A stretch of 11,380 nt of DNA from CAZJQD01 sp964548165 [NCBI: uncultured bacterium] (lineage in GTDB: Bacteria > UBA8481): positions 4,689-16,068 of the forward strand of contig CAZJQD010000027.1 in assembly GCA_964548165.1 (NCBI GenBank). The letters run 5' to 3'. The notes beneath the pieces were generated by a model, which did not search any database, was not told the DNA's origin, and saw only the letters and a list, made by a program, of their open reading frames with translations. Positions within the stretch are counted from its first letter, which is position 1, and each line of letters begins with the position of its first letter. Below are positions 7,001 to 11,380 of the stretch, in pieces. The translations under genes and the position numbers were made by a program.

Positions 7001-9288
7001 TCCTCGAGGTCGGGCCGGGCCGCACGCTCGCGAGCGCGATCCTGCGCCATCCCGCGGCCGAGGGGCTTCCCGTCCTGACCTCGGTGCGGCACCCGGACGA
7101 CGCCGTTCCCGATCACGCCTTCCTCCTGGCCACGCTCGGTCGACTCTGGCTTGCCGGAGCGCGTGTCGATGTGACGCGCGGTATCGGTCACCGGCGCCAG
7201 GCGAGCGCGGCGCATCCGGACGCGCGTCCCATGTTCCGAAGGGTTCCACTGCCGGTGGCGCCGCTCAAGTCCTCGCGCCACTGGATCGAGGAGCCGGACG
7301 CGGCGCGCGCGGCGTCGATGCCGGCCCTGGACCCCGAACGCTGGACCTGGGCCGCCACCTGGACGCGCGAGGCGCCGACGACGGGCGCCGCTTATCCGAT
7401 TCCTCGCCGCTGGCTCGTGATCGCCGACGCGTCACCGATGGCCTCCTCGAGCCCCATTCCCTCGGAGGCCATCGAGTCTCTGCAAAATGCAATTTCCGCG
7501 AGGGGCAGTGAGTACACGCTGGTCCATTGGAGTCACGATTTTCAACGCGTGCATGCGAACTCCTTCTACCTCGATCCCGCCAACGGCGATCACTGGCGCC
7601 GCCTGGCCGCCGCGCTCGAGGAAGGGCCGGGCCGGCCGGACGTGATCGTCCACGCCGGCTTCGCGGGTCGACGGCTGGAAGCGGCCTCTGCCATCGCCGA
7701 CGATCTGCCCGCCACCGCGGACGTGTCCGCCGCCGACGAAGTCTCCACGAAGGGATGTCACGCGCTGATCGGGATCGCGCAGGCGTTCGGCGGTGATCCG
7801 CGCGAACGTCCGATCCGCATCGTCGTCCTGACGAGCGGCCTGGCCGATATCTCCGGCAACGAACCGATCGACCCCGCCCTCGCGCTTCTCCAGGGACCTC
7901 TACGGGTGATCCCGCAGGAGCATCGGGATCTCTCGTGCGTGGCTCTCGATCTGCGGCCCGAGGAGTGGGCGACCGCAAGCGCGGGCGAAGCGCTCCTGGA
8001 GGAGATTTGCCGATCGTCAACCGCCCCCGTTGTGGCGATCCGGCAGGGGAGGCGGTGGGTGGAGGACTTCGTCTTCCAGCCGATGGGTCCGGAGACCGCC
8101 GTATCACCCGACGCGGCGACAGGACCGGGCGGCATCTACCTTGTCACCGGTGGCACCGGTGGCATGGGACTGGAACTGGCCGAGGAACTTGCTGCGGGCG
8201 ATCCCACGGTGCGCCTGGTTCTCCTCTCCCGCCACGGCATTCCCGATGGCGGCCCGGCGCGCGAGCGTCTTGAGGCACTCAGGGAAAGCGTCGCCGGCCT
8301 CTGGATCGAGGCCGTGGACGTGGCGGACCGGAATGCGGTCCAGGCCCTGCAGGTCCGCATCGCGAAGGAGTGGGGGCCGGTCGCGGGGATCGTGCACGCG
8401 GCGGGAGTTCCCGGTCGTGGGCTGATCCAGGCGCGGACCAAGGAACTCTGGGACGACGAGCTTGCGGCCAAGGTTCGGGGAACCTTGTGGCTCGACGAGT
8501 TCTTCGGCGCGGAGGCGCGCTTCATCGTTTGTTGTTCGTCAACCAACGCCGTCTGCGGTGGGCTGGGCCAGGTCGGTTACGCCGCCGCCAATGCCTTCCA
8601 GGACGCGTGGGCCAACCAGGCACCGCGCTCGCCGAAGCGCGCGCGCCGGATCGCGATCCTCTGGCATCGCTGGCAGGGAGTGGGGATGGGCGTGCTCGCG
8701 GAGAACCTTCACCGCACCGAGACCGGTCGCGAACTGGAACCCGGGATTCCGCGAGCGGCCGGCCGCGCGATCTTTCGCCGCCTCATCACCCCGGGGACGC
8801 TTCGCTCCGTGGCCGTCTGCCCTTGTGATCTCCCGTCCCTTTTGCGAGAATCGCGTGGTTCCCTTGCGGACCTCGACCGGGGTCCCGCATCCTCCCAGAA
8901 CGCGTCCGCGGACGCATCGGACCGACCGGGAGGATCTGGGACGATTGCGTCCCGGACGACCGCGAACGCGCTGACGTTCTCAAGCGAGCTCGAGCAGGCG
9001 ATCGCGGGCGTCTGGGCCGCGGAGCTGGGTCGCACCGGCATCGGCGCAACCGATTCCTTTGCCGGCCTCGGCGGAGATTCGCTCCTCGCGGTCAAGGTGG
9101 CGGGTCGACTCAGGAGAGAGCTGGGCGTCAACGTCACGGTCCGCATGCTCTATGACGCGCCGACCGTGCGACTGCTGGCCTCGGCGATCGAGGCGGTGAA
9201 GTGGGCAAGCGGCGCCCTGCACGACGCGCCGCGATCGACCTCGTCGAAGGATGGGGCCGCAGACGAGACGGAGACCGGATTGTTGTGA
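1..9288 (+). CDS. Hybrid NRPS-PKS megasynthase, 3' part (E-C-A-T-KS-AT-KR-ACP)
   Basis: The frame is open from base 1 to a TGA at 9286-9288, giving 3095 residues, so the true start lies upstream. Residue numbers here count from base 1. A TTG at 58 could serve as an in-frame start, but homology to E domains continues through bases 1-57, so it is not the start. Domains in order: E (1-340), C (about 375-820), A (about 845-1350), T (1405-1474), KS (1494-1950), AT (2048-2352), KR (about 2445-2940), ACP (2994-3068). The protein is a cytoplasmic assembly-line enzyme. It epimerizes the incoming residue, condenses it with an amino acid (serine predicted), extends by one C2 unit and reduces the keto group. 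No DH, ER, MT or TE is present, so the chain passes on to another protein, most likely the product of the next gene. The C-terminus is short and acidic, ending ADETETGLL. The architecture is certain from motifs; the substrates are predictions. Confidence 0.97.
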   Translation: MRRVEEDRIDPRDGRVFIAVLGRGYGGADRLALVAHHLAIDGVSWRILIDDLGTLYASDARETAAARECPGSYTAGVRAVAVAAEGAAAAALAAAATLASSPRADAVEPSLFGDLAEVEASLDAATTTALLEETGAAFRTRPFELMLAALLPAIAEWLGESKPVIDLEGHGRDLVGCDLSRTTGWFTNIMPLCLGPSPSTEASPATASPDALICGVKEQVRAAERDGADFARTRYLHPDPRVRERLAQAPRPRAAFNYLGRLDRLVAAGPASFLELRDAALSVSPDVVRAHELEIGAQVIEGRLVVKWRYDGRRRDRERAAAAVRESVERLRDLVAFCLRVDVGALTPSDVPTLSLDQLALDRWMHAQPGLDPRLVVDVLPVTATQEGILFHALESRDPSLYVTQVSLLIDGDLDEAAFQAAWQRIVARHEALRTRVARAPSGAPVRVIVRAAEAPWTIEDWSHEEPVARESRLERFLASDRARGVAVDRAPGMRLHLARMGARTWRFTWTSHHVFLDGWSLAIVLRDVVRAYTGTVGALASLDGISRRYWEWMTARADESAAAFQGTAAEEAEAYWRAALRELEAPTDLLLPAPPADSHRPQSNTGASLPAHESERVLDTNTTQALRAMARRHHLTLHTLLQGAWAILLSRLAGRDDVVFGVTVAGRPPELAGIEDAVGLFIQTLPAIARVDEDAPLIAWLSGLQDEQAKREAYGHVSLSRIRSWTDVPGGTPLFDALFVFENYPVDSGLATRAGGFVLQDVRVAERTNYPLTGVVSDGERITIRIQADARRYTGDAARDLALRLARLLEAIVEMTESPPRIADLEWKSPGERERVRAWAEGPSRIYEGAETLVDLIEEQVARTPDAVAVTFESMSWTYRDLDRRANAVAARLRELGVDAGTRVAVIAERSLELELALWSVLKAGAAWVPLDPQEPPERLAFMLRDAGAAAVLTLERHRAACETAASSNGIPVETLDGARLASREADAPPSRTTGPDEIAYMIYTSGSTGEPKGALNTHRGIRNRLLWMQEEFALAPGETVLQKTPATFDVSVWEFFWPLIAGARLVLASPGLHRDPRGLAALIDQESVTTLHFVPSMLDVFLDLVPPGACCSLKRVICSGESLTADLRDRFFRRFSCQLSNLYGPTEAAVDVSFHHCFPGETGPVPIGRPIANVTLPLLDRRGRPVPVGVAGEVHIGGVAVGAGYLGRDALTAERFIPDRASSVPGARLYRTGDLGRWTPEGEIEYLGRMDHQVKIRGVRIELGEIEAALRRCPGVCEAAVVAEKQGAGGVALSAYFTPSSSDPATRERVHVHLASCLPEAMRPSRILALDRMPLLSSGKLDRKSLSRALDVADGAPPGNESSARAGESSARSAGGDLAHRERTGRNGDRRDGGRRDEERRDVEHRIAAIWAEVLGLASVDPRRNFFELGGNSLLMMRIHARLHDELGVTLPITDLFRHPTVAALARFLGGEPVSSPESTAGAETRPIDREAPIAVIGLACRFPGADSVEEFWENLLEGRESIRRFGPDELKAAGVPDAIAADPAYVPAHGALKRDPALFDADLFGYSPREASLIDPQQRIFLEICHELFERAGYEPGSIEAPVGVFAGASLNLYLLRNLASNPALVASAGSFPILIGNDKDFLPTRVAYKMNLRGPAVNVQSACSTSLVATVMACESLARGECDLAIAGGVSVRLPQVSGYLHEEGMIFSPDGHCRAFDAAGAGIVAGSGAGAVLLKRLDDALRDGDHVHAVIRGGAMNNDGAAKVGFTAPGVDGQAAVLRAALARAGVDAATIGYIEAHGTATPLGDPIEVAALNQVFASGAAAPDAATPAIDPSTAPSAADQGALAPGSHAPGSRLLGSVKTNLGHLDAAAGVAGLMKAVLAVEHGVIPPSLHFEKPNPAVPFSEGPFRVAAGREPWPLAGPRRAGVSSFGIGGTNAHVVLEAAPVSPKPGNKENDHAAHELLAISARTPDALDHLAAALASRLESPDAPALADVAATLGSGRKRHAHRRIAIGVSPRELASAIRAVDGLASFETEEPITDRPVVFFFSGQGAPYVGMTRGLYEAEPVYRRAIERARELVQDRIGWDLLDVIAPRPGREDEAARSLERQVVVHVALLAVETALAELWMSWGLEPEAVTGHSLGEYAAAVVAGVFTLDDAMTLVASRGQLLDELPPGGLLAIPLPSDDVVRRLEEAGYGHGTSGPTLSLAVINTPGLCLVSGALEPLAAFESELLADGVQARRARVNRAVHSSLVDPLVPRFLETVRSVRLNAPRLPILSHRTATWMTAEDAQSPEAWARHLREPVRFSDGLAHLVTASARGPWRHPPAFLEVGPGRTLASAILRHPAAEGLPVLTSVRHPDDAVPDHAFLLATLGRLWLAGARVDVTRGIGHRRQASAAHPDARPMFRRVPLPVAPLKSSRHWIEEPDAARAASMPALDPERWTWAATWTREAPTTGAAYPIPRRWLVIADASPMASSSPIPSEAIESLQNAISARGSEYTLVHWSHDFQRVHANSFYLDPANGDHWRRLAAALEEGPGRPDVIVHAGFAGRRLEAASAIADDLPATADVSAADEVSTKGCHALIGIAQAFGGDPRERPIRIVVLTSGLADISGNEPIDPALALLQGPLRVIPQEHRDLSCVALDLRPEEWATASAGEALLEEICRSSTAPVVAIRQGRRWVEDFVFQPMGPETAVSPDAATGPGGIYLVTGGTGGMGLELAEELAAGDPTVRLVLLSRHGIPDGGPARERLEALRESVAGLWIEAVDVADRNAVQALQVRIAKEWGPVAGIVHAAGVPGRGLIQARTKELWDDELAAKVRGTLWLDEFFGAEARFIVCCSSTNAVCGGLGQVGYAAANAFQDAWANQAPRSPKRARRIAILWHRWQGVGMGVLAENLHRTETGRELEPGIPRAAGRAIFRRLITPGTLRSVAVCPCDLPSLLRESRGSLADLDRGPASSQNASADASDRPGGSGTIASRTTANALTFSSELEQAIAGVWAAELGRTGIGATDSFAGLGGDSLLAVKVAGRLRRELGVNVTVRMLYDAPTVRLLASAIEAVKWASGALHDAPRSTSSKDGAADETETGLL
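1126..2460 (+). other. Condensation domain, DCL type
   Basis: This domain forms the peptide bond between the D-configured donor from upstream and the aminoacyl acceptor on the T domain of its own module. The opening motif LPVTATQEGILFH (from about residue 380) is the MQEGMLFH-like signature of DCL domains, not the AQxRLW form of LCL domains. The active-site motif HHVFLDGW lies at residues 513-520 with the second His at 514. Later motifs include VFGVTVAGRPPE and GLFIQTLP. The DCL assignment agrees with the E domain directly upstream. Confidence 0.93.
2527..4050 (+). other. Adenylation domain, serine predicted
   Basis: This domain activates an amino acid as the aminoacyl-AMP and loads it on the following T domain. 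Core motifs are complete: A2 LKAGAAWVPLDP (from residue 923), A3 YTSGSTGEPKG (1005-1015), A4 FDVSVWE (from 1050), A5 NLYGPTEAA (1143-1151), A7 YRTGDLGRW, A8 LGRMDHQVKIRGVR and A10 SGKLDRKSL with Lys1342. By alignment to the GrsA pocket positions I read D1051, V1052, W1055, H1094, I1119, S1121, L1144, V1152, D1153, K1342, which is DVWHISLVDK. The EntF-type serine code is DVWHFSLVDK, so only one conservative change separates them. The surrounding sequence (LHFVPSML, CSGE, YGPTEAAVDVS) is also EntF-like. Serine is a strong prediction, not proven. Confidence 0.9.
4087..4128 (+). repeat. Two-copy 21-bp coding repeat (ESSAR heptads) in the A-T linker
   Basis: The linker encodes ESSARAG followed directly by ESSARSA. 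The two copies use different synonymous serine and arginine codons, so the peptide repeat is better kept than the DNA. It lies just before the 15-bp repeat array in the same linker. Confidence 0.65.
4153..4227 (+). repeat. 15-bp tandem repeat encoding Arg/Asp-rich pentapeptides
   Basis: Five in-frame 15-bp units start at 4153, 4168, 4183, 4198 and 4213. They encode RTGRN, GDRRD, GGRRD, EERRD and VEHRI. The two central units differ at one base; by direct comparison the outer units differ from their neighbours by about 4 to 5 bases. The last unit overlaps the first helix of the T domain. The array forms a charged flexible linker between the A and T domains. Confidence 0.85.
4213..4422 (+). other. 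Peptidyl carrier (T/PCP) domain
   Basis: The phosphopantetheine attachment motif ELGGNSLLMM carries Ser1435 (codon at 4303). The helix-rich flanks (HRIAAIWAEVLG before, FRHPTVAALARFL after) are typical of carrier domains. It holds the seryl-peptide intermediate for the KS that follows. Confidence 0.96.
4480..5850 (+). other. Ketosynthase (KS) domain of NRPS-to-PKS junction
   Basis: This domain accepts the peptidyl chain from the T domain and condenses it with an extender unit by decarboxylative Claisen reaction. It opens with PIAVIGLACRFPGA (residue 1495) and closes with SSFGIGGTNAHVVLEAAP. The catalytic triad is present: Cys1667 in QSACSTSLVA, His1803 in EAHGTATPLGD and His1871 in KTNLGHLDAAAG. 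The ACSTSLVA form of the Cys motif is common in KS domains that take peptidyl donors. An Ala/Pro/Ser-rich insertion of roughly 20 extra residues lies between the two His motifs. Confidence 0.96.
5467..5580 (+). repeat. Low-complexity insertion in KS with 12-bp direct repeat
   Basis: Between the VFASG segment and the SVKTNLGH motif the KS carries about 38 residues rich in Ala, Pro, Ser and Gly, where most KS domains have about 15 to 20. Its 3' end contains an exact 12-bp direct repeat, gccccgggctcc at 5551-5562 and 5566-5577, encoding APGS twice (APGSH, APGSR). This suggests growth by slippage in a surface loop. Confidence 0.7.
6142..7056 (+). other. Acyltransferase (AT) domain, malonyl-CoA probable
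   Basis: This domain loads the extender unit onto the ACP. Motifs are FFFSGQGAPYVGM (oxyanion Gln2056), GHSLGEYAAA with catalytic Ser2146, ASRGQLL with Arg2171 for the carboxylate, and RAVHSS with catalytic His2255. Leu after GHS and the absence of a YASH motif favour malonyl over methylmalonyl. However, the specificity motif is RAVH and not the usual HAFH, and the second Gln of GQGxQ is Pro. It is followed by a post-AT linker ending SSRHWIE. Confidence 0.93.
7333..8820 (+). other. Ketoreductase (KR) domain
   Basis: This domain reduces the beta-keto group with NADPH to a beta-hydroxyl. The N-terminal structural half (from about residue 2445; includes GNEPIDPALALLQGP) precedes the cofactor motif TGGTGGMG at 2716-2723. 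The catalytic residues Lys2824, Ser2847, Tyr2860 (13 residues after Ser) and Asn2864 are all in place, so it should be active. The stereochemical markers are unclear. The LDD motif of B-type KRs reads PGR (in AAGVPGRGLIQ), and the A-type Trp eight residues before Tyr is Cys. No DH-type HxxxGxxxxP motif is seen between AT and KR. Confidence 0.94.
8980..9204 (+). other. Acyl carrier protein (ACP) domain
   Basis: The motif GLGGDSLLAVKVAGRL carries the attachment Ser3027 (codon at 9079). The domain is the last in the protein and follows a Ser/Ala/Gly-rich linker of about 50 residues after KR. A tail of about 27 residues follows, ending in an acidic ADETETGLL that could be a docking peptide for the next protein. 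Confidence 0.95.
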
Positions 9289-9305
9289 GGATGGTAACTA
9301 CAGCC

Positions 9306-9372
9306 GGTTTCATATGGTCGACCGAAGGCCCTTTCCAGGCGGTTTTAGGCCGGAGGGCGACCTTATGAAACC
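9306..9372. repeat. Imperfect 15-bp inverted repeat between the two synthetase genes
   Basis: The left arm GGTTTCATATGGTCG (9306-9320) pairs with the right arm CGACCTTATGAAACC (9358-9372) at 14 of 15 positions; only 9315/9363 mismatches. In the same register, inner pairs 9322-9323 with 9355-9356 and 9327-9330 with 9348-9351 extend the stem, leaving a 17-nt apical loop. It starts 17 nt after the stop codon. No T-run follows, so it is not a standard intrinsic terminator. It may stabilise mRNA, moderate read-through, bind a protein, or be a remnant of a small mobile element. Confidence 0.8.
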
Positions 9373-9388
9373 ACTTCTATTCAGTTGG

Positions 9389-9403
9389 CCCGGCTTTGCC
9401 GGG
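9389..9403. repeat. Perfect 6-bp GC hairpin upstream of the second gene
   Basis: CCCGGC (9389-9394) and GCCGGG (9398-9403) flank a TTT loop. It ends about 31 nt before the ATG at 9435 and about 18 nt before the ribosome binding site. It has no T-tract after it. As a strong short stem in the leader it could limit or shape translation of the downstream gene; this role is inferred. Confidence 0.7.
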
Positions 9404-9421
9404 ACGGTCGTGCGTAGATCA

Positions 9422-9427
9422 TGAGGA
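9422..9427 (+). promoter_or_regulatory. Ribosome binding site of the second synthetase gene
   Basis: TGAGGA sits 7 nt before the ATG at 9435. It supports that start, as does the docking-domain homology beginning within the first five codons. Confidence 0.75.
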
Positions 9428-9434
9428 TACATTG

Positions 9435-9605
9435 ATGAGCGAGAAGCAGATTTCCGATCTGCTGGCGGTCCTGCGCGAGCGCGACGTGCGCCTGAGGCTC
9501 GAGGGCGAGCAGATCCGCTTTGAAGCCCCGAAGGGTCGCCTCGATGACGCTCTCCTCGCCGAACTGCGCGCGCACAAGGCCGAGCTGATCGCCTTCTTGA
9601 AGGGG
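9435..9605 (+). other. TubC-type N-terminal docking domain
   Basis: Residues 1-57 follow the pattern of the TubC_N docking family known from tubulysin and other hybrid systems: a first helix (ISDLLAVLRERDV), a beta hairpin (RLRLEGEQIRFEAPKG) and a closing helical region (LLAELRAHKAELIAFLK). These domains bind the short C-terminal tail of the upstream synthase and set the order of proteins in the line. The partner here is most simply the acidic tail ending ADETETGLL of the preceding protein. Confidence 0.88.
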
Positions 9606-11380
9606 GCGACCTCAGGCGATACCGGCGATCGACCATCGGTGCCTCAAGCGCCGCGCCAGGCCGAGATGCCGCTCTCGCCCGCGCAGCAGCGGCTCTGGTT
9701 CCTCTACCACCTCGACGGCGGCGGCTCGACCTACAACATCCCCTCCGCCGTTCGCATCCGGGGCCCCTTCCAGGCCGAACTCCTCGAGCGCGTTCTCGCC
9801 GAGCTGACGCGCCGCCACGAGGTTCTCCGGACGACGTTCGCCACGCGCCGCGGGGATCCCGTCCAGATCATCCATGACGATGCCCCGGTCTCTCTCGACC
9901 AGAGCGACCTCTCGACGCTTCCCGCGGATCGCCGCGAGGCCGAGGCGAGGGCGATCGCCGTCCGCGAGGCCCACCGTCCCTTCGATCTCGCGAAGCTTCC
10001 GCTTCTCCGCTCTCACCTTGTCCGCCTCGCCGCTGATGACCACGTGCTCGTCACCGTCACCCATCACATCGCCTCCGACGGACGATCGGTCGAGATCTTC
10101 AACGAGGAGATGTCCCGACTCTACGAGGCCTTCCAGGCCGGGCGGCCCTCGCCGCTCCCGCCGCTCCGGGTCCAGTATGCCGACTTCGCGGTCTTCCAAC
10201 GGCAGTGGCTGGACGGGCCCGTCTCCGCGGAGCAGATCGCGTTCTGGAAGCAGCGGCTCGCCGGAGCGCCGCCTCTCCTCGAACTGCCCACCGATCGCCC
10301 CCGGCCCGCGCTCCAGACCTTCAAGGGGCGCCTCGATGTCTTCTCCCTCGACGGCGACCTCGCGTCGCTCATCCGCAGGACGGCGGCGGCCGAGCAGGCG
10401 ACACCGTACACGGTCGTCGTCGCCGCATTTGCGGCCTTGCTCCTGCGGTATAGCGGCCAGGAGGAGGTTGTCATCGGGGCGCCGGTACAGAACCGGCTCT
10501 TTCCCGGGACCGAGAACGTTCTCGGTGTCTTCATCAACACGGTCGCCATCCGCGCGGACGGAACCGGTCATCCGACCTTCCGCGAGTTCCTGCGCCGCGT
10601 CCGCGACTCCGCTCTCGATGCGTTCGCCCACCAGGACGTTCCGTTCGAGCGGCTGATCGAGGCCCTCCAGCCGGAGCGCAACCTTTCGGCCTCACCCGTC
10701 TTCCAGGTCGCCGTGAGCTGGCTGGACGGCCGCGCTGGCGTCCTCTCGCTTCCGGGCGTCGCGATCGAGCCGTTCCCGTTCGACTACGGCAACGTCAAGT
10801 TCGACCTCAACCTGGAGGTCTACGAGACCGAGTCCGAGTTCCGCGTGGGCTGGTTCTCGAACGAGGCGCTCTTCGACGCCGAGACGATCGAACGGATGCG
10901 CGGCCACTTCGTCGCTTTCCTCCAGGGCGCGCTCGCGGATCCCGCCCTCACCCTCTCCGCCGTCCCGATGCTCTCGCCGGCCGAGACGGAGATGATCCTC
11001 ACGGAGTGGAACCGCACCGACGCCGATTACCCGCGCGACCGCGCTGTGCACGAGCTCTTCCTCGAGGAAGTGGCGCGTCATCCGGAGGACGCCGTCATCG
11101 TCGATGGGGAGAGTTCCTGGACGTGGCGCGAGCTGGACGATCGGTCGTCGCGGATCGCGACCGCGCTCTCGGCTCGCGGCGTGAAGAGGGGAGACCGCGT
11201 CGGCGTCATGGCCGATCACTCGCCGGGCCTCATCGCCGCGCTCCTGGGCGTCCTGCGCTCCGGCGCCGCCTACGTCCCCCTGGACGCCCGTTGGCCGCAG
11301 GAACGCATCACCTACTCCGTCGAGGACGCCGGCCTCGCGATCATCCTCGCCGACGAATCTACGCGCTCGAGCGAATCCGC
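9435..11380 (+). CDS. NRPS with TubC-type docking domain, 5' part (dd-C-A...)
   Basis: ATG at 9435 opens a frame with no stop to the window edge (648 full codons). The window holds only the N-terminal part of the protein. Residues 1-57 match the TubC N-terminal docking domain (LLAVLRERDVRLRLEGEQ, then APKGRL and LLAELRAHKAELIAFLK). Residues 80 to about 515 are an LCL-type condensation domain. From about residue 522 an adenylation domain begins (WNRTDADYP, WTWRELDDRSS, LRSGAAYVPLDARWP) and is cut off before its A3 motif, so its substrate cannot be read. The gene lies 146 nt after the megasynthase stop on the same strand and is presumably cotranscribed. Its product likely accepts the polyketide-extended chain from the upstream ACP and adds the next amino acid. 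Confidence 0.95.
   Translation, partial: MSEKQISDLLAVLRERDVRLRLEGEQIRFEAPKGRLDDALLAELRAHKAELIAFLKGATSGDTGDRPSVPQAPRQAEMPLSPAQQRLWFLYHLDGGGSTYNIPSAVRIRGPFQAELLERVLAELTRRHEVLRTTFATRRGDPVQIIHDDAPVSLDQSDLSTLPADRREAEARAIAVREAHRPFDLAKLPLLRSHLVRLAADDHVLVTVTHHIASDGRSVEIFNEEMSRLYEAFQAGRPSPLPPLRVQYADFAVFQRQWLDGPVSAEQIAFWKQRLAGAPPLLELPTDRPRPALQTFKGRLDVFSLDGDLASLIRRTAAAEQATPYTVVVAAFAALLLRYSGQEEVVIGAPVQNRLFPGTENVLGVFINTVAIRADGTGHPTFREFLRRVRDSALDAFAHQDVPFERLIEALQPERNLSASPVFQVAVSWLDGRAGVLSLPGVAIEPFPFDYGNVKFDLNLEVYETESEFRVGWFSNEALFDAETIERMRGHFVAFLQGALADPALTLSAVPMLSPAETEMILTEWNRTDADYPRDRAVHELFLEEVARHPEDAVIVDGESSWTWRELDDRSSRIATALSARGVKRGDRVGVMADHSPGLIAALLGVLRSGAAYVPLDARWPQERITYSVEDAGLAIILADESTRSSES
9672..10980 (+). 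other. Condensation domain, LCL type
   Basis: The opening motif LSPAQQRLWFL (residues 80-90) is the LCL form. The active-site motif HHIASDGRS is at 210-218 with the second His at 211 and Asp215. Further motifs are YADFAVFQRQWL, IGAPVQNR with GVFINTVAIR, HQDVPFERLIEAL and SPVFQVAVSW. A non-DCL type is expected because the donor is a polyketide-extended chain on an ACP, with no E domain before it. Confidence 0.94.
10998..11380 (+). other. Adenylation domain, N-terminal fragment at the window edge
   Basis: From Trp525 (LTEWNRTDADYP) the sequence follows the start of an A domain: HELFLEEVARHPEDAV, A1-like WTWRELDDRSSRIA (residue 562) and A2 LRSGAAYVPLDARWP (from 607). The window ends before the A3 and pocket motifs, so specificity is not readable. 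Confidence 0.93.

Noticed and set aside
7290-8130. Dehydratase, enoylreductase or methyltransferase between AT and KR
   Set aside because: No HxxxGxxxxP or other matching motif is present; the segment fits the KR structural half.
9291-9368. Small frame of 25 codons starting ATG at 9291 just after the megasynthase stop
   Set aside because: The GAGG is directly against the ATG with no spacer, the product has no recognisable features, and the frame runs through both arms of the inverted repeat.
9306-9403. Intrinsic terminator between the two genes
   Set aside because: Neither hairpin is followed by a T-run, and the next gene continues the same assembly line.
1-11380. CRISPR array, tRNA, rRNA, transposase or toxin-antitoxin genes
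   Set aside because: No repeat-spacer pattern, RNA gene or mobile-element protein could be seen; about 98 percent of the window is NRPS/PKS coding sequence.

Overview
The window is a piece of a large hybrid non-ribosomal peptide synthetase / polyketide synthase (NRPS-PKS) assembly line, all on the + strand. Both genes run off the window edges. The DNA is strongly GC-rich and nearly every third codon position is G or C. The domain style (NRPS feeding a cis-AT PKS module, a TubC-type docking domain) resembles myxobacterial and other large-genome Gram-negative secondary metabolism. The taxon cannot be fixed from the sequence alone; an uncultured soil phylum is equally possible.

Layout: (1) Bases 1-9288 are the 3' part of one megasynthase gene, 3095 codons, open at the left edge. 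The domain order is epimerization (E, C-terminal part) - condensation (C, DCL type) - adenylation (A, serine-like pocket) - peptidyl carrier (T) - ketosynthase (KS) - acyltransferase (AT, probably malonyl) - ketoreductase (KR) - acyl carrier (ACP). There is no DH, ER, methyltransferase or thioesterase. (2) Bases 9289-9434 are a 146-nt gap with a 15-bp imperfect inverted repeat, a second perfect GC hairpin, and the ribosome binding site of the next gene. (3) Bases 9435-11380 are the 5' part of a second synthetase gene: an N-terminal TubC-type docking domain, an LCL-type C domain, and the start of an A domain cut off by the window edge.

Inferred logic: an upstream module (outside the window) supplies a residue that E converts to the D form. 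The DCL-type C domain joins it to serine. The PKS module adds a C2 unit and KR reduces the beta-keto group. The expected insert is 4-amino-3,5-dihydroxypentanoyl, a statine-like unit built from serine plus malonate. The ACP then passes the chain to the second protein, whose docking domain and LCL-type C domain fit a polyketide-to-peptide handover. Both C-domain subtypes match what lies upstream of them, so the order is self-consistent.

Points most worth a second look are the inter-gene hairpin segment flanked by 7-bp repeats, a decaying 15-bp tandem repeat in the A-T linker, a low-complexity insertion in the KS, and departures from consensus in the E, AT and KR domains.
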